DNA from: Acidimicrobiales bacterium
Lineage (GTDB): Bacteria; Actinomycetota; Acidimicrobiia; Acidimicrobiales; RAAP-2
Assembly: GCA_025362585.1 (NCBI GenBank)
Contig: JANYFR010000040.1
Location: 1 to 44,590, forward strand
Direction of reading: 5' to 3'
Length of the DNA: 44,590 nt
Under the pieces are notes generated by a model, which was given only the letters and a program-made list of their open reading frames with translations, had not been told where the DNA came from and made no database searches. Of the stretch, positions 8,128 through 17,432 are shown piece after piece. A program made the position numbers and the translations under genes. The number at the start of each line of letters is the position of its first letter. Positions within the stretch are counted from its first letter, which is position 1.

Positions 8128-9231
8128 TTAGCGACGCGCCGCGCTCTTCTTCGCCGCGCTCTTCGCCGCCACCGACTTCTTGGCTACGGCCTTCACCGGC
8201 ACCCTCTTCGCCGCGACGGTCTTCGGGGCGCTCGCCGCACCGCAAATGGTCTCGACCATGAGCCGCGTCACGACGTAGGGGTCCATGTTGGCGTTCGGGC
8301 GACGGTCCTCGAGGTAGCCCCGCTGGTCGCGCGCGACGCCGCCGGGAATGCGCACCGACGAGCCACGGTCCGACACCCCGTAGGAGAACTTTGACCAGTG
8401 CGCCGTTTCGTGGGCACCGGTGAGGCGCTCCTCGACGCCGACGCCGTAGTTCGAGATGTGCTCCTTGACGCGCGTACCGAGGGCCTCGCAGCCGGCGACG
8501 ACCGCGTCCAGGCCTCCGGCCGCGCGCATCTGCTTGGTCGAGAAGTTGGTGTGCGCACCCGCACCGTTCCAGTCGCCCTTGACCGGCTTGGCGTCGAAAC
8601 TCACGTCGACATCGAACTCCTCGGCAATCCGTTCGAGCAGCCAGCGCGCGACCCAGAGCTGATCTCCGACCTCGACGGGATCGAGCACGCCGACCTGAAA
8701 CTCCCACTGGGCCATCATCACCTCGGCGTTGGTTCCCTCAATCCCGATGCCGGCGCGCAGGCACGCGAGCGTGTGCGCTTCGACGATGTCGCGCCCCGGC
8801 ATCTTCGTGCCACCGACGCCGCAGTAGTACGGCCCCTGCGGTGCGGGGAACCCGTCCTCGGGCCAGCCGTAGGGGCGACCGTCCTGGAAGAAGGTGTACT
8901 CCTGTTCGATACCGATCTTCGGTTCGAAGCTGGCGAACTTCTTGGCGGCGACGACCGCCTCGGCGCGGTGGTTCGTGACGTGGGGCGTCATGTCGGGATT
9001 CAGGACCTCGCACATGACGAGCACGTCATCGGACCCGCGCAATGGGTCGGCGCAGGTCCAGACGGGACGGAGTACGCAGTCCGACGAGCGTCCGGTGGCC
9101 TGATTGGTGCTGGATCCGTCGAAGCCCCACACCGGCGGCCTCTGACCGTTGGCGACGATCTTGGTCTTGCTCCGCAACTTTCGGGTTGGCTCGGTTCCGT
9201 CAATCCAGATGTACTCGGCCTGATACGACAA
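8128..9231 (-). CDS. glnII: Glutamine synthetase, type II (eukaryote-like), with basic C-terminal tail
   Basis: The 367-residue protein matches GSII enzymes: YIWIDGTEPTRKLRSKTK near the start, WGFDGSSTNQA, GIEQEYTFF, GDWNGAGAHTNFST and RGSSVRIPG. GSII is found in plants, rhizobia, Frankia and streptomycetes. The last 30 or so residues after the catalytic domain form a Lys/Ala/Ser tail with repeated AAK, AKKS and SAAKKSAARR-type units, not part of the normal enzyme. The start is a TTG at 9231, with GGAGG four bases before it; no ATG fits the family start. It is followed by a second, type I, synthetase. Confidence 0.92.
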   Translation of the reverse strand: MSYQAEYIWIDGTEPTRKLRSKTKIVANGQRPPVWGFDGSSTNQATGRSSDCVLRPVWTCADPLRGSDDVLVMCEVLNPDMTPHVTNHRAEAVVAAKKFASFEPKIGIEQEYTFFQDGRPYGWPEDGFPAPQGPYYCGVGGTKMPGRDIVEAHTLACLRAGIGIEGTNAEVMMAQWEFQVGVLDPVEVGDQLWVARWLLERIAEEFDVDVSFDAKPVKGDWNGAGAHTNFSTKQMRAAGGLDAVVAGCEALGTRVKEHISNYGVGVEERLTGAHETAHWSKFSYGVSDRGSSVRIPGGVARDQRGYLEDRRPNANMDPYVVTRLMVETICGAASAPKTVAAKRVPVKAVAKKSVAAKSAAKKSAARR

Positions 9232-9373
9232 AGTTCCTCCATAGGGTCGTGACGCGATGCACGCCGTCGTAATCAGTCTGTCGGGTGGTCGATCGCTTGG
9301 CGACGAGTTTTGTTAACCCCGTGTGAAACGTTGTCCCTGAGATGCTCGGGCAACACGCCGGTAGGCTCGGGAC

Positions 9374-11149
9374 GTGCCCGTCCTACGAATCGCTCTGGCT
9401 CAAATGAACGCAGTGGTGGGTGGATTCGCGCAAAACGTCGAGACTTTAGGCCGTTTTCGCACCCAGGCCGCCTCGGCCGGCGCCGACCTCGTGTTAACCC
9501 CGGAGCTCGCGTTGACCGGCTATCCCCCGGAGGATCTCTTGTTAAAGGAGGGTTTCATCGAGTCGACGCGGGTAGCCCTCATTGAGATGGCGCTCTTGCA
9601 GAACGTGCCGCCGGTCCTCGTGGGCACGGTGGTGGGTGCGGGACCGGGCGGACCCCAGTTGGCACCGTCGAGCGACGGCCGCGACGTGACTCGATCGACC
9701 CTCTTTGCGACGTTGTCGCCCCACGTGGCCAACGCCCTCGTCGCCCTGAGTGACGCCGGCGTCGTCGCGACGGCGACCAAGCGTCTCCTACCGAACTACG
9801 ACGTCTTCGACGAACTGCGCTACTTCCATCCGGGAATCGGTCCCCACACCATCGTGAACGTGAAGGGTGTCGCGGTCGGGCTCTTGATTTGCGAGGACGT
9901 GTGGACGAGCAACGGTCCGGCGGCCGAGCTCGCGCGCGACGGCGCGACGATGATCCTCGTCGCGAACGCCTCGCCCTACGCGAGGGGTCGGCGGGCCGAA
10001 CGCGAGCAGATGCTGGCCGAACGTGCCCTCGAAATCAACTGCCCCATCGCCTACGTCAATCTGGTCGGGGGACAGGACGAACTGGTGTTTGACGGTCAGA
10101 GCATGGTCGTGAACGCGCAAGGTGAAGTCATCGCCCGGGCCAAGGCCTTCAGTGAGGAGCTGCTCGTCTGCGACGTCGAGGCGCGGGCCTCGAACGTCGG
10201 AGTCCCGCTCGACACGACCTACGCGAGGGACCAGGACCGCCTCACCGCACTGCACGTCAATCGCATTGCCGATCCGCCGAGCGAGGTCGAGGAGATCTAC
10301 GAGGCCCTCGTCATGGGGACGCGCGACTACCTGCGCAAAAACGGCTTTCGCACCGCGATCCTCGGTCTGTCGGGCGGCGTCGACTCCTCACTGGTCGCGA
10401 CCATCGCCGTCGACGCCGTCGGCGCGCGCGCCGTCCACGGCTTCGCGATGCCGAGTCGCTACTCGTCGGACCACTCGGTGGCCGACGCCGTCGAACTGGC
10501 GAACCGGCTCGACATCGAACTGACGACCCTACCGATCGAGCCCGCGCACGAGGCCCTGGGCACGATCCTGGCCGAGGTGCTCGGCGGCGAACCGACGGGC
10601 CTCACCGACGAGAACCTGCAATCAAGGATTCGCGGCGTGCTGTTGATGGCGGTCTCGAACGCGACGGGCGCGATCGTGCTCACGACGGGTAACAAGTCCG
10701 AAATGGCCACCGGGTACTCGACGCTCTACGGCGACTCCGCCGGCGGTTTTGCGGTGATCAAGGACGTCCCGAAAACGCTGGTCTACGAGCTGTGCCGCTA
10801 CCGCAACGAGATGGCGACGAGCGTCGGCGACCCCGAACCAATCCCCTCGACGGTGCTCACCAAGGCACCGTCGGCCGAGCTGCGGCCGGACCAGCGCGAC
10901 GACCAGTCGCTGCCGCCCTACGAGGAGTTGGACCCCTTGCTCGAGCTCTACGTCGAGGACGACGCGACCGCCGAGGAGATGATTGGCGACGGGTACGATC
11001 CGGCGCTCGTCCATCGCATCACCCGACTCGTCGACCGGAGTGAGTACAAGCGTCGCCAAATGCCGCCGGGGGTGCGCATCTCGAAGAAAGCCTTCGGTCG
11101 CGATCGTCGGATGCCGATCACCAACGCCTTTCGTCCCGAGACGTTCTGA
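9374..11149 (+). CDS. nadE: Glutamine-dependent NAD+ synthetase
   Basis: The 591-residue protein is a two-domain enzyme that amidates nicotinate adenine dinucleotide. The N-terminal nitrilase-type glutaminase domain (1-270) has the catalytic triad E44, K136 and C173 (LICEDVW). The C-terminal synthetase has the PP-loop SGGVDSS at 333-339, and GNKSEMATGYSTLYGD for substrate binding. The length fits the short, single-chain glutamine-dependent form. The start is a GTG at 9374; a TAGGCT element ends 7 bases before it, so the message may be leaderless. The stop overlaps the start of the next gene (TGATG). It is divergent from glnII, a neighbour that also handles glutamine. Confidence 0.95.
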   Translation: MPVLRIALAQMNAVVGGFAQNVETLGRFRTQAASAGADLVLTPELALTGYPPEDLLLKEGFIESTRVALIEMALLQNVPPVLVGTVVGAGPGGPQLAPSSDGRDVTRSTLFATLSPHVANALVALSDAGVVATATKRLLPNYDVFDELRYFHPGIGPHTIVNVKGVAVGLLICEDVWTSNGPAAELARDGATMILVANASPYARGRRAEREQMLAERALEINCPIAYVNLVGGQDELVFDGQSMVVNAQGEVIARAKAFSEELLVCDVEARASNVGVPLDTTYARDQDRLTALHVNRIADPPSEVEEIYEALVMGTRDYLRKNGFRTAILGLSGGVDSSLVATIAVDAVGARAVHGFAMPSRYSSDHSVADAVELANRLDIELTTLPIEPAHEALGTILAEVLGGEPTGLTDENLQSRIRGVLLMAVSNATGAIVLTTGNKSEMATGYSTLYGDSAGGFAVIKDVPKTLVYELCRYRNEMATSVGDPEPIPSTVLTKAPSAELRPDQRDDQSLPPYEELDPLLELYVEDDATAEEMIGDGYDPALVHRITRLVDRSEYKRRQMPPGVRISKKAFGRDRRMPITNAFRPETF

Positions 11150-11661
11150 TGCCCTCCAACCTAGAGATTGCCGAGCACCTCTCCTCGTGCTACCAGGCGA
11201 TCTACGCGGTGCTCGGGGACGCCGCGCCAAGACTCGAGAGCGACGCCTTTGTCGTACGGGCCCACGAAATGTCGAGAGCATTTGGCGCCCTGGCGCTCGA
11301 GATGCGGGGCTACCTCGACGACGAGGCGCCCGGACCGATGCCCGTGCTCGAGGGGATCCTCGAATCCTCGATCGCACTCGACCCGAGCGGCGCGATGACG
11401 ATGTACGCAATGGCGATGCTCGTCGGGCCGCGCCTCCTCGTCTCCCTGCTCGACGCGCGCGCGGTCGTCGCGAACGACGGCCCGCTCCTCGCGCTGTTGA
11501 ACCACGGCTCCGAGGTCTGCGTGAGCGAGATTCGCCGAGTGGGCGAGAGCGCCAGAGACCAGGTGCCGATTGACGATGAGGTCTGGCAGGCGGCGGCGCG
11601 CGACCTCGCGGCGACCCTCGAGGCGGCTGGAAAGGCCGAAAGCATGGGACTTTCCCGCTAA
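11149..11661 (+). CDS. Hypothetical alpha-helical protein
   Basis: I do not recognise this 170-residue protein. It is rich in Ala, Leu and Glu and looks wholly helical, with no signal peptide or convincing membrane segment. A hydrophobic MTMYAMAMLVG stretch (about residues 83-93) is too short to span the membrane. Its ATG overlaps the nadE stop by one base, so it is translated from the nadE message. The sigma-factor gene follows 63 bases downstream behind its own candidate promoter (-10 TATAAC at 11676-11681). High-GC codon use matches its neighbours, which supports a real gene. Confidence 0.6.
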   Translation: MPSNLEIAEHLSSCYQAIYAVLGDAAPRLESDAFVVRAHEMSRAFGALALEMRGYLDDEAPGPMPVLEGILESSIALDPSGAMTMYAMAMLVGPRLLVSLLDARAVVANDGPLLALLNHGSEVCVSEIRRVGESARDQVPIDDEVWQAAARDLAATLEAAGKAESMGLSR

Positions 11662-11724
11662 GTTGCCTACCTCCGTATAACTAGGAGTACCGGACTTTCC
11701 GGTGTCGGGCATCAAGGGAGAGTC

Positions 11725-12674
<950 letters not shown>

Positions 12675-12678
<4 letters not shown>

Positions 12679-13442
12679 CGGTGCTGGTGGCGCGTGCGGC
12701 CAAGTACCGCCGCCGCGCCGATCACCATGGCGCTGACGAAAAAGGGTGTGTGGGACTTCGAGCGGTCGTGCGCGCGCACCGCATGAGTAAAACTGAGCAG
12801 CGGCCACTGGTTCTCGTGAGCGATCTTGGCCAGTTGCCGGTCCGCGTTCACCGCGAACGCGTGACCGACGGCCATCAACATCGGGATGTCGGTTTCGGAG
12901 TCGGAGTAGGCGAAGGACTCCGTCAGATCGAGGCCGCGATCGAGCGCCAGTTCCCTGATCGCCACCGCCTTGTTCTCGCCTCGCGCGAGGAACTCCAGCT
13001 CCCCCGTGAACTTGCCGTGCTCGTCAATCGTGGCGCGCGACGAGATTGCGCCGGTGATCCCGAGCAGGTCGGCGAAGGGCTCGACAATCTCGGCGGGTGA
13101 CATGCTCACGAGCCAGACCTCGTCACCCTCGGCCAGGTGGTGGTCGATCAGTTCGAGGGCTTCGGCGTAGATGAGCGGCTCGATCACCTCGTTGATGGTG
13201 TCGGCGACCAACTGCTTCACCTCGCGGTGATCCCAGCCCTTCGTGAGTCGCAGCACCGATTCGCTGATCTTGCTCAGACGGTCTTCGTCGGCGCCGAAGC
13301 GCACGAACAGCATCTGGCTGAGCACGCCCCAGATGAGGGTTCGTCGCTGCAGCAGTCCGCGCGCGTGGAACTCGGGTCCGAAGGCGACCAGCGACGACTT
13401 CGCTATCACCGTCTTATCGAGGTCGAAGAATGCGGCGCGCAC
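12675..13442 (-). CDS. HAD superfamily subfamily IB phosphatase (SerB-like)
   Basis: The 255-residue protein has the HAD motifs: motif I DLDKT (D7, D9), motif II serine in VSMSPAEI, and motif IV YSDSETDIPML. The helical cap between motifs I and II is of the IB type. The family includes phosphoserine phosphatases and the CicA-like phosphatases common in actinobacteria. A weakly hydrophobic segment near the C-terminus (FFVSAMVIGAAAVLG) could be a membrane anchor, as in some lipid-phosphate members. The substrate is unknown. It is convergent with the sigma-factor gene and shares its stop tetranucleotide. Confidence 0.8.
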
Positions 13443-13477
13443 CAGACCATGTTAGGTCCGAACGTTCTCGAGCCGGC

Positions 13478-14146
13478 TCAGCCAATGAACGCCGCGGCGC
13501 ACTCCTGGGTCGCGTCGGCGCGGGCGATGAGGATGACGTGGTCGTGCTCGAAAAAGTGCATCGTCGCCGAGGGCACCATCGGCTGGCTGCTGCGCACGAC
13601 CGCGACGACCCGGACGGCGTCGGGCAGTCGAAGTTCGTCGAGGGTGAGATTGCCAGCGATCGCCGGCGCGCTCGAAGAGAGGGTCACTTCGATGAGTCGC
13701 ATCCGACCCTGGGCGAGGTCCATCAACTTGATGATCGAACCGACCTCGACGGCCTCGTCGACGAGCGAGGTGATCAGGGCTGGCGTCGAGACCGAGACGT
13801 CCACGCCCCAACTCTCGTTGAAGAGCCACTCGTTACGGGCATTGTTGATGCGACTGATGACGCGCGGCACGCCGAACTCCTGTTTCGACAGCCAACTGAC
13901 GACGAGGTTGTCCTCGTCGTCGCCGGTGGCGGCGATGACGACGTCAGCGCTCCGCAGGTCGGCGGCCGCCAGGCTCGCGTACTCGCAGGCGTCGGCCGCC
14001 ATCACGTTGACGCCCGGCAGCATCCCCTTCAACTTCTCGGCGGTCGTGGTCACCTGTTCGAGCAGCGTCACGTCGTGGTGACGGTCGATCAGGTCGAGCG
14101 CGATGGACGTGCCCACCGAGCCGCCGCCCGCGATCACCACCCTCAT
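13478..14146 (-). CDS. TrkA/RCK-domain potassium regulator, second copy
   Basis: The 222-residue protein has a Rossmann RCK-N domain (1-125) with GGGSVGTSIA near the start, and an RCK-C domain (about 140-220). RCK proteins bind NAD(H) or adenine nucleotides and gate K+ channels or transporters. Its ATG overlaps the stop of the first trkA-like gene (ATGA at 14143-14146). Paired TrkA genes next to an APC-type permease are seen in mycobacteria (the ceoB-ceoC region), and the same layout is present here. Confidence 0.88.
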   Translation of the reverse strand: MRVVIAGGGSVGTSIALDLIDRHHDVTLLEQVTTTAEKLKGMLPGVNVMAADACEYASLAAADLRSADVVIAATGDDEDNLVVSWLSKQEFGVPRVISRINNARNEWLFNESWGVDVSVSTPALITSLVDEAVEVGSIIKLMDLAQGRMRLIEVTLSSSAPAIAGNLTLDELRLPDAVRVVAVVRSSQPMVPSATMHFFEHDHVILIARADATQECAAAFIG

Positions 14147-14796
14147 CGCGTCCCCTCGACGAGGAGCGACTGCAGGTGCTCGAGCCCGTCAGTGGTGACG
14201 AGGAATTCGAGGACGTCGTCTTCTTGGGCGAACAGGCCCTCCACGTTGACTCGCCCCTGGCCACCCCGGATCAGCCCGACGACGCGTACGCCGTCACCGA
14301 AGTGGAAGTTGGCGATGGGCCGTCCGGCGAGACTGTCGGGCACGACGCGCTCGACCAGGTGCAGGGTGCCCGTGCCGTCGGTCCACTCGATCGAGTCGTC
14401 CGAGGGAATCAGCCAGCGCTTCACCTGCTGGGTCGTCCACAGTGCCGTTGCCACGGTCGGAATGCCCAGCTTCATGTAGATGTCGGCGCGCGCCGGGTCG
14501 TAGATCCGGGCCACCACATTCTTGATGTTGTAGTTGTCGCGCGCGATGCGCGCGCACAGGATGTTGGAGTTGTCGCCGCTCGTCACCGCGGCGAGACCGT
14601 CGGCGTGGGCGGCCTCGGCCTGGAAGAGGATGTCGCGGTCGAAGCCCGAACCGACCAGCGTCTTGCCGTGGAAGCGGGTGAGGCGGCGAAAGGCGTCGCG
14701 GTTGCGATCGACCACGACGACCGAATGGCCTTCTTCGGAGAGTTGCGTCGCGAGCTCCGAACCCACTCGGCCGCAACCGACAACGACGATATGCAC
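14143..14796 (-). CDS. TrkA/RCK-domain potassium regulator, first copy
   Basis: The 217-residue protein begins HIVVVGCGRVGSELA, the dinucleotide-binding motif of RCK-N, followed by VVVDRN at the end of beta-2, and a C-terminal RCK-C domain. The start chosen is the GTG at 14796, with GACGGG just before it; this puts the Rossmann strand at residue 2, as usual. Longer in-frame starts reach 14832 but add residues unlike the family. The two RCK proteins differ enough to form a hetero-ring. The gene is divergent from the KimA-like permease across about 100 bases, consistent with shared control of K+ uptake. Confidence 0.87.
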   Translation of the reverse strand: MHIVVVGCGRVGSELATQLSEEGHSVVVVDRNRDAFRRLTRFHGKTLVGSGFDRDILFQAEAAHADGLAAVTSGDNSNILCARIARDNYNIKNVVARIYDPARADIYMKLGIPTVATALWTTQQVKRWLIPSDDSIEWTDGTGTLHLVERVVPDSLAGRPIANFHFGDGVRVVGLIRGGQGRVNVEGLFAQEDDVLEFLVTTDGLEHLQSLLVEGTR

Positions 14797-14895
14797 CCCG
14801 TCATATGAACACACTTGCGAACGAGGGCGCAACTGACCGACGTCGCCGCACGCGCCGTCGCGATCGCCACGAGGCCCTCGCTTAGTATCACTGGG

Positions 14896-17268
14896 GTGTC
14901 AGAGGCAGATAAGCAGATCTCCAGCAACTCGCGGGTTCTGACCTCGCACGCCAACCTCGCCGAGGTCTATCCCGAATCGCTCGGTTACCGGATCAAGCGC
15001 ATCTTCCTCGGTAAGCCCTACGTGACCGAGCAGTTGGGGGGCGAGCGACTCAACCGAGCGATTGCGCTCGGCGTGCTGGCGCCCGACTGCATCTCCTCGT
15101 CGGCCTACGGTACTGAGCAGATCCTCACCCAGATGACGCCCTTCATCGGCCTCGCCGCCTTCGCGCTCGTGGTGCCGATCATGTTCGTGATCCTCGGGGT
15201 GCTGTTCTTCGTGACGACGTCGTACCTCGACGTGATCAAGTACTACACGACCGCCGGTGGCTCCTACGTGGTCGCTCGCGACAACTTCGGACCGCGCGTC
15301 GCCCAGATCGCCGCGGTGGCGCTGCTCATTGACTACATCGTGACCGTCGCCGTCCAGTGTTCCGCGGGAACGGCGGTGCTCGTGAGCGCCATCCCGAGCC
15401 TCGGGCAGTTCACGCTCGCCATCACCGTCGGGGTCGTCTTGATCCTGATCTACGGCAACCTTCGCGGACTGCGAGAGGCCGGCAGTTACTTCGCCTTCCC
15501 CACGTATTTCTACATACTCATGATGTCGGCCACCGTCCTCTTCGGTCTCTACAAGAAGTTCGCGGGAACGCTGCACCTGATCCCCCTGCCACCCGTGCAC
15601 CAGATGGTCGGCTACCGCCTCGGTCACCAGGGAACCGGAGTCCTGATGGGCCTGGCCTTCATCTCGTTGCTGCGGGCCTACGCGAACGGTGGCTCGTCAC
15701 TGACCGGGCTCGAGGCGATCTCTAACGGCGTGGCGAGTTTTCGTCGGCCCGAGTCACCCAACGCTCGAAAGACGCTCGTCACCATGTCGTCGATCCTGGC
15801 CTTTCTTCTCCTCGGCGTGACGCTGCTCGCCGCGTGGACCCACGCCATGCCCTACGCCGCCGGCTATCCGACGGTGGTCAGCCAAGAGGTACTCGACGTC
15901 TTTGGCGCCCGCGGCGTCGGTCACATCATTTACTACGGGGTCCTTCTCGCGACCATCTTGATTCTGTACACCGGCGGCAACACGTCGTTCAACGGTTTCC
16001 CGTTCCTCGCCAACTACGTGGCCACCGACAAGTTCCTACCGCGTCAACTGACCAAGCGCGGCCACCGTCTGGCCTTCTCCAACGGCATCATCGTGCTGGG
16101 AATCGTGGCGCTGACGCTGATCATTGTCTTTAACGCGCAGGTCAACGCCCTCGTGGCGCTCTACGCGATCGGGGTCTTTACCGGGTTCACCCTGGCCGGC
16201 GCGGGGATGGTGAAGCGACACTTACGAGAGAAGACCGGTCGCTGGCGCTTCGGCGTTTTCGTCAACGCGTTGTCGGCGACCGTCACGTCGATTGTCGTGC
16301 TCATCTTTCTCTTCGCCAAGTTCTTCGAGGGCGCGTGGATCATCGCCGTGGTGGGGCCGTTGATGTACTTCGCACTGATTCGCTTGAACAAGCAGTACAC
16401 GCGCGAGGAGCGCGCCTTCGAGGCGACGATCGAGCGGGCCGCCACGATGCACATCCGGATGAATCGCGTCGTGGTGTTCGTCGACACCTACGACCTCGTG
16501 ACCGAACGGTCACTCCTGTACTGCAGCACCCTGAACGCCTACTCCATTCGTGCCGTGCACTTCGACATTGACCCGATGGTGACCACGCACCTGGAGGCGG
16601 CGTGGGGGGCGACGGGCACCGCCTCGGCCGGCATCACCCTCGAGATCGTCGAGTGCGACGACCGACGGGTCGACCGCGCGGCCCTCGAGCTCGTGGCCGA
16701 CGTCGTGCGCGACCCCGACGTCTTTTGCATGGTGATCCTGCCGCGCCGGGGCTACGTGTCGCGACTCCAACGCTTCTTGCACGACCGCACCGCGGACGCA
16801 ATCGCCGGCGCCGTGATGCACGTGCCGCGTACCGCCGCCACGATCGTGCCCTATCGCGCGGTGCGCCGGCGTCTCGCCGAGGGCGCGATGCACGAGACGC
16901 CGGTGAGCGACGAGATCGTGCGGGGCGGCGTGCGCGCCGACGCCCACCTCGCAGCCGACGTCAAGCTCGCCGAGCGCTCCACCGACGCCTCGCCGATCGG
17001 GGGTCTCGTCGAGCGACAGTTCGCCGAGATCGCGGGGCGGGTCCGTTCCATGTCGATCAACCACGAGAACGGCGGCCACGAGCTGCGCTGCGTGATCGCC
17101 GACAACTCGGGTTCGGTGGCGTTGGTCTTCCAAGGTCGAGCGAACGTCCCGGGCATCGAGCGCGGTACCCGGCTGCTGGTGCGAGGGACCGTGACCTCGC
17201 TGCGGCGCGAGGCCGTGATCTTGAACCCCCAGTACGAAATCGTGGCCTCCCCGGCCGGCGAGGAATAG
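14896..17268 (+). CDS. KimA-like APC-family permease with C-terminal OB-fold domain
   Basis: About 790 residues. Residues from roughly 40 to 480 form an APC-superfamily transporter of about 12 helices, opening with IKRIFLGKPY and ISSSAYGTEQIL as in KimA-type K+/H+ symporters and mycobacterial Rv2690c-like proteins. A soluble region follows (about 490-690). The last 90 residues read as an OB-fold: GRVRSMSI, DNSGSVALVFQGRANVPGIE and GTRLLVRGTV, ending near NPQYEIV. That OB-fold is normally a separate small protein in this neighbourhood (Rv2694c-like). I chose the GTG at 14896 over a TTG at 14815, as neither has a good ribosome site and the shorter form fits the family better. The two RCK genes are divergent. 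Confidence 0.8.
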   Translation: MSEADKQISSNSRVLTSHANLAEVYPESLGYRIKRIFLGKPYVTEQLGGERLNRAIALGVLAPDCISSSAYGTEQILTQMTPFIGLAAFALVVPIMFVILGVLFFVTTSYLDVIKYYTTAGGSYVVARDNFGPRVAQIAAVALLIDYIVTVAVQCSAGTAVLVSAIPSLGQFTLAITVGVVLILIYGNLRGLREAGSYFAFPTYFYILMMSATVLFGLYKKFAGTLHLIPLPPVHQMVGYRLGHQGTGVLMGLAFISLLRAYANGGSSLTGLEAISNGVASFRRPESPNARKTLVTMSSILAFLLLGVTLLAAWTHAMPYAAGYPTVVSQEVLDVFGARGVGHIIYYGVLLATILILYTGGNTSFNGFPFLANYVATDKFLPRQLTKRGHRLAFSNGIIVLGIVALTLIIVFNAQVNALVALYAIGVFTGFTLAGAGMVKRHLREKTGRWRFGVFVNALSATVTSIVVLIFLFAKFFEGAWIIAVVGPLMYFALIRLNKQYTREERAFEATIERAATMHIRMNRVVVFVDTYDLVTERSLLYCSTLNAYSIRAVHFDIDPMVTTHLEAAWGATGTASAGITLEIVECDDRRVDRAALELVADVVRDPDVFCMVILPRRGYVSRLQRFLHDRTADAIAGAVMHVPRTAATIVPYRAVRRRLAEGAMHETPVSDEIVRGGVRADAHLAADVKLAERSTDASPIGGLVERQFAEIAGRVRSMSINHENGGHELRCVIADNSGSVALVFQGRANVPGIERGTRLLVRGTVTSLRREAVILNPQYEIVASPAGEE

Positions 17269-17310
17269 GTCGCCGTATCACCCGATTTGTCAGTGGGGGA
17301 CTAGGAAATC

Positions 17311-17330
17311 TCGGGTCCGTGGGGACCCGA
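17311..17330 (+). terminator. GC-rich hairpin terminator after the permease gene
   Basis: A perfect 8-bp stem (TCGGGTCC with GGACCCGA) and a GTGG loop lie 42 bases after the permease stop and before topA. There is no U-run, which is common for actinobacterial terminators. It separates the permease from the topA-tmk-holB unit. Confidence 0.5.
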
Positions 17331-17432
17331 CGGCCGGGGCATCGCGAATGAAGTGGCGCAGACCTGTCTATCTTGTAGGTCGATAACCGCGGCGAACCAT
17401 CGTCGCGGTGACGTGGTGGAGAGGTGGTGAGC

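Noticed and set aside
9310-9335. GlnR-box-like GTTAAC and GAAAC elements between glnII and nadE
   Set aside because: The spacing between the half-sites is off by one or two bases from the known GTnAC-n6-GAAAC pattern and no second pair is seen, so I do not call it a site. A footprint with the GlnR-like protein would decide.
14815-14895. TTG start for the KimA-like permease
   Set aside because: It adds 27 residues unlike the family and overlaps the region needed for a divergent promoter. The GTG at 14896 is preferred, though its ribosome site is weak.
14797-14895. A c-di-AMP (ydaO-type) riboswitch before the K+ permease
   Set aside because: The gap is about 100 bases and no conserved core or pairing pattern could be seen; it is too short for the known element plus a leader.
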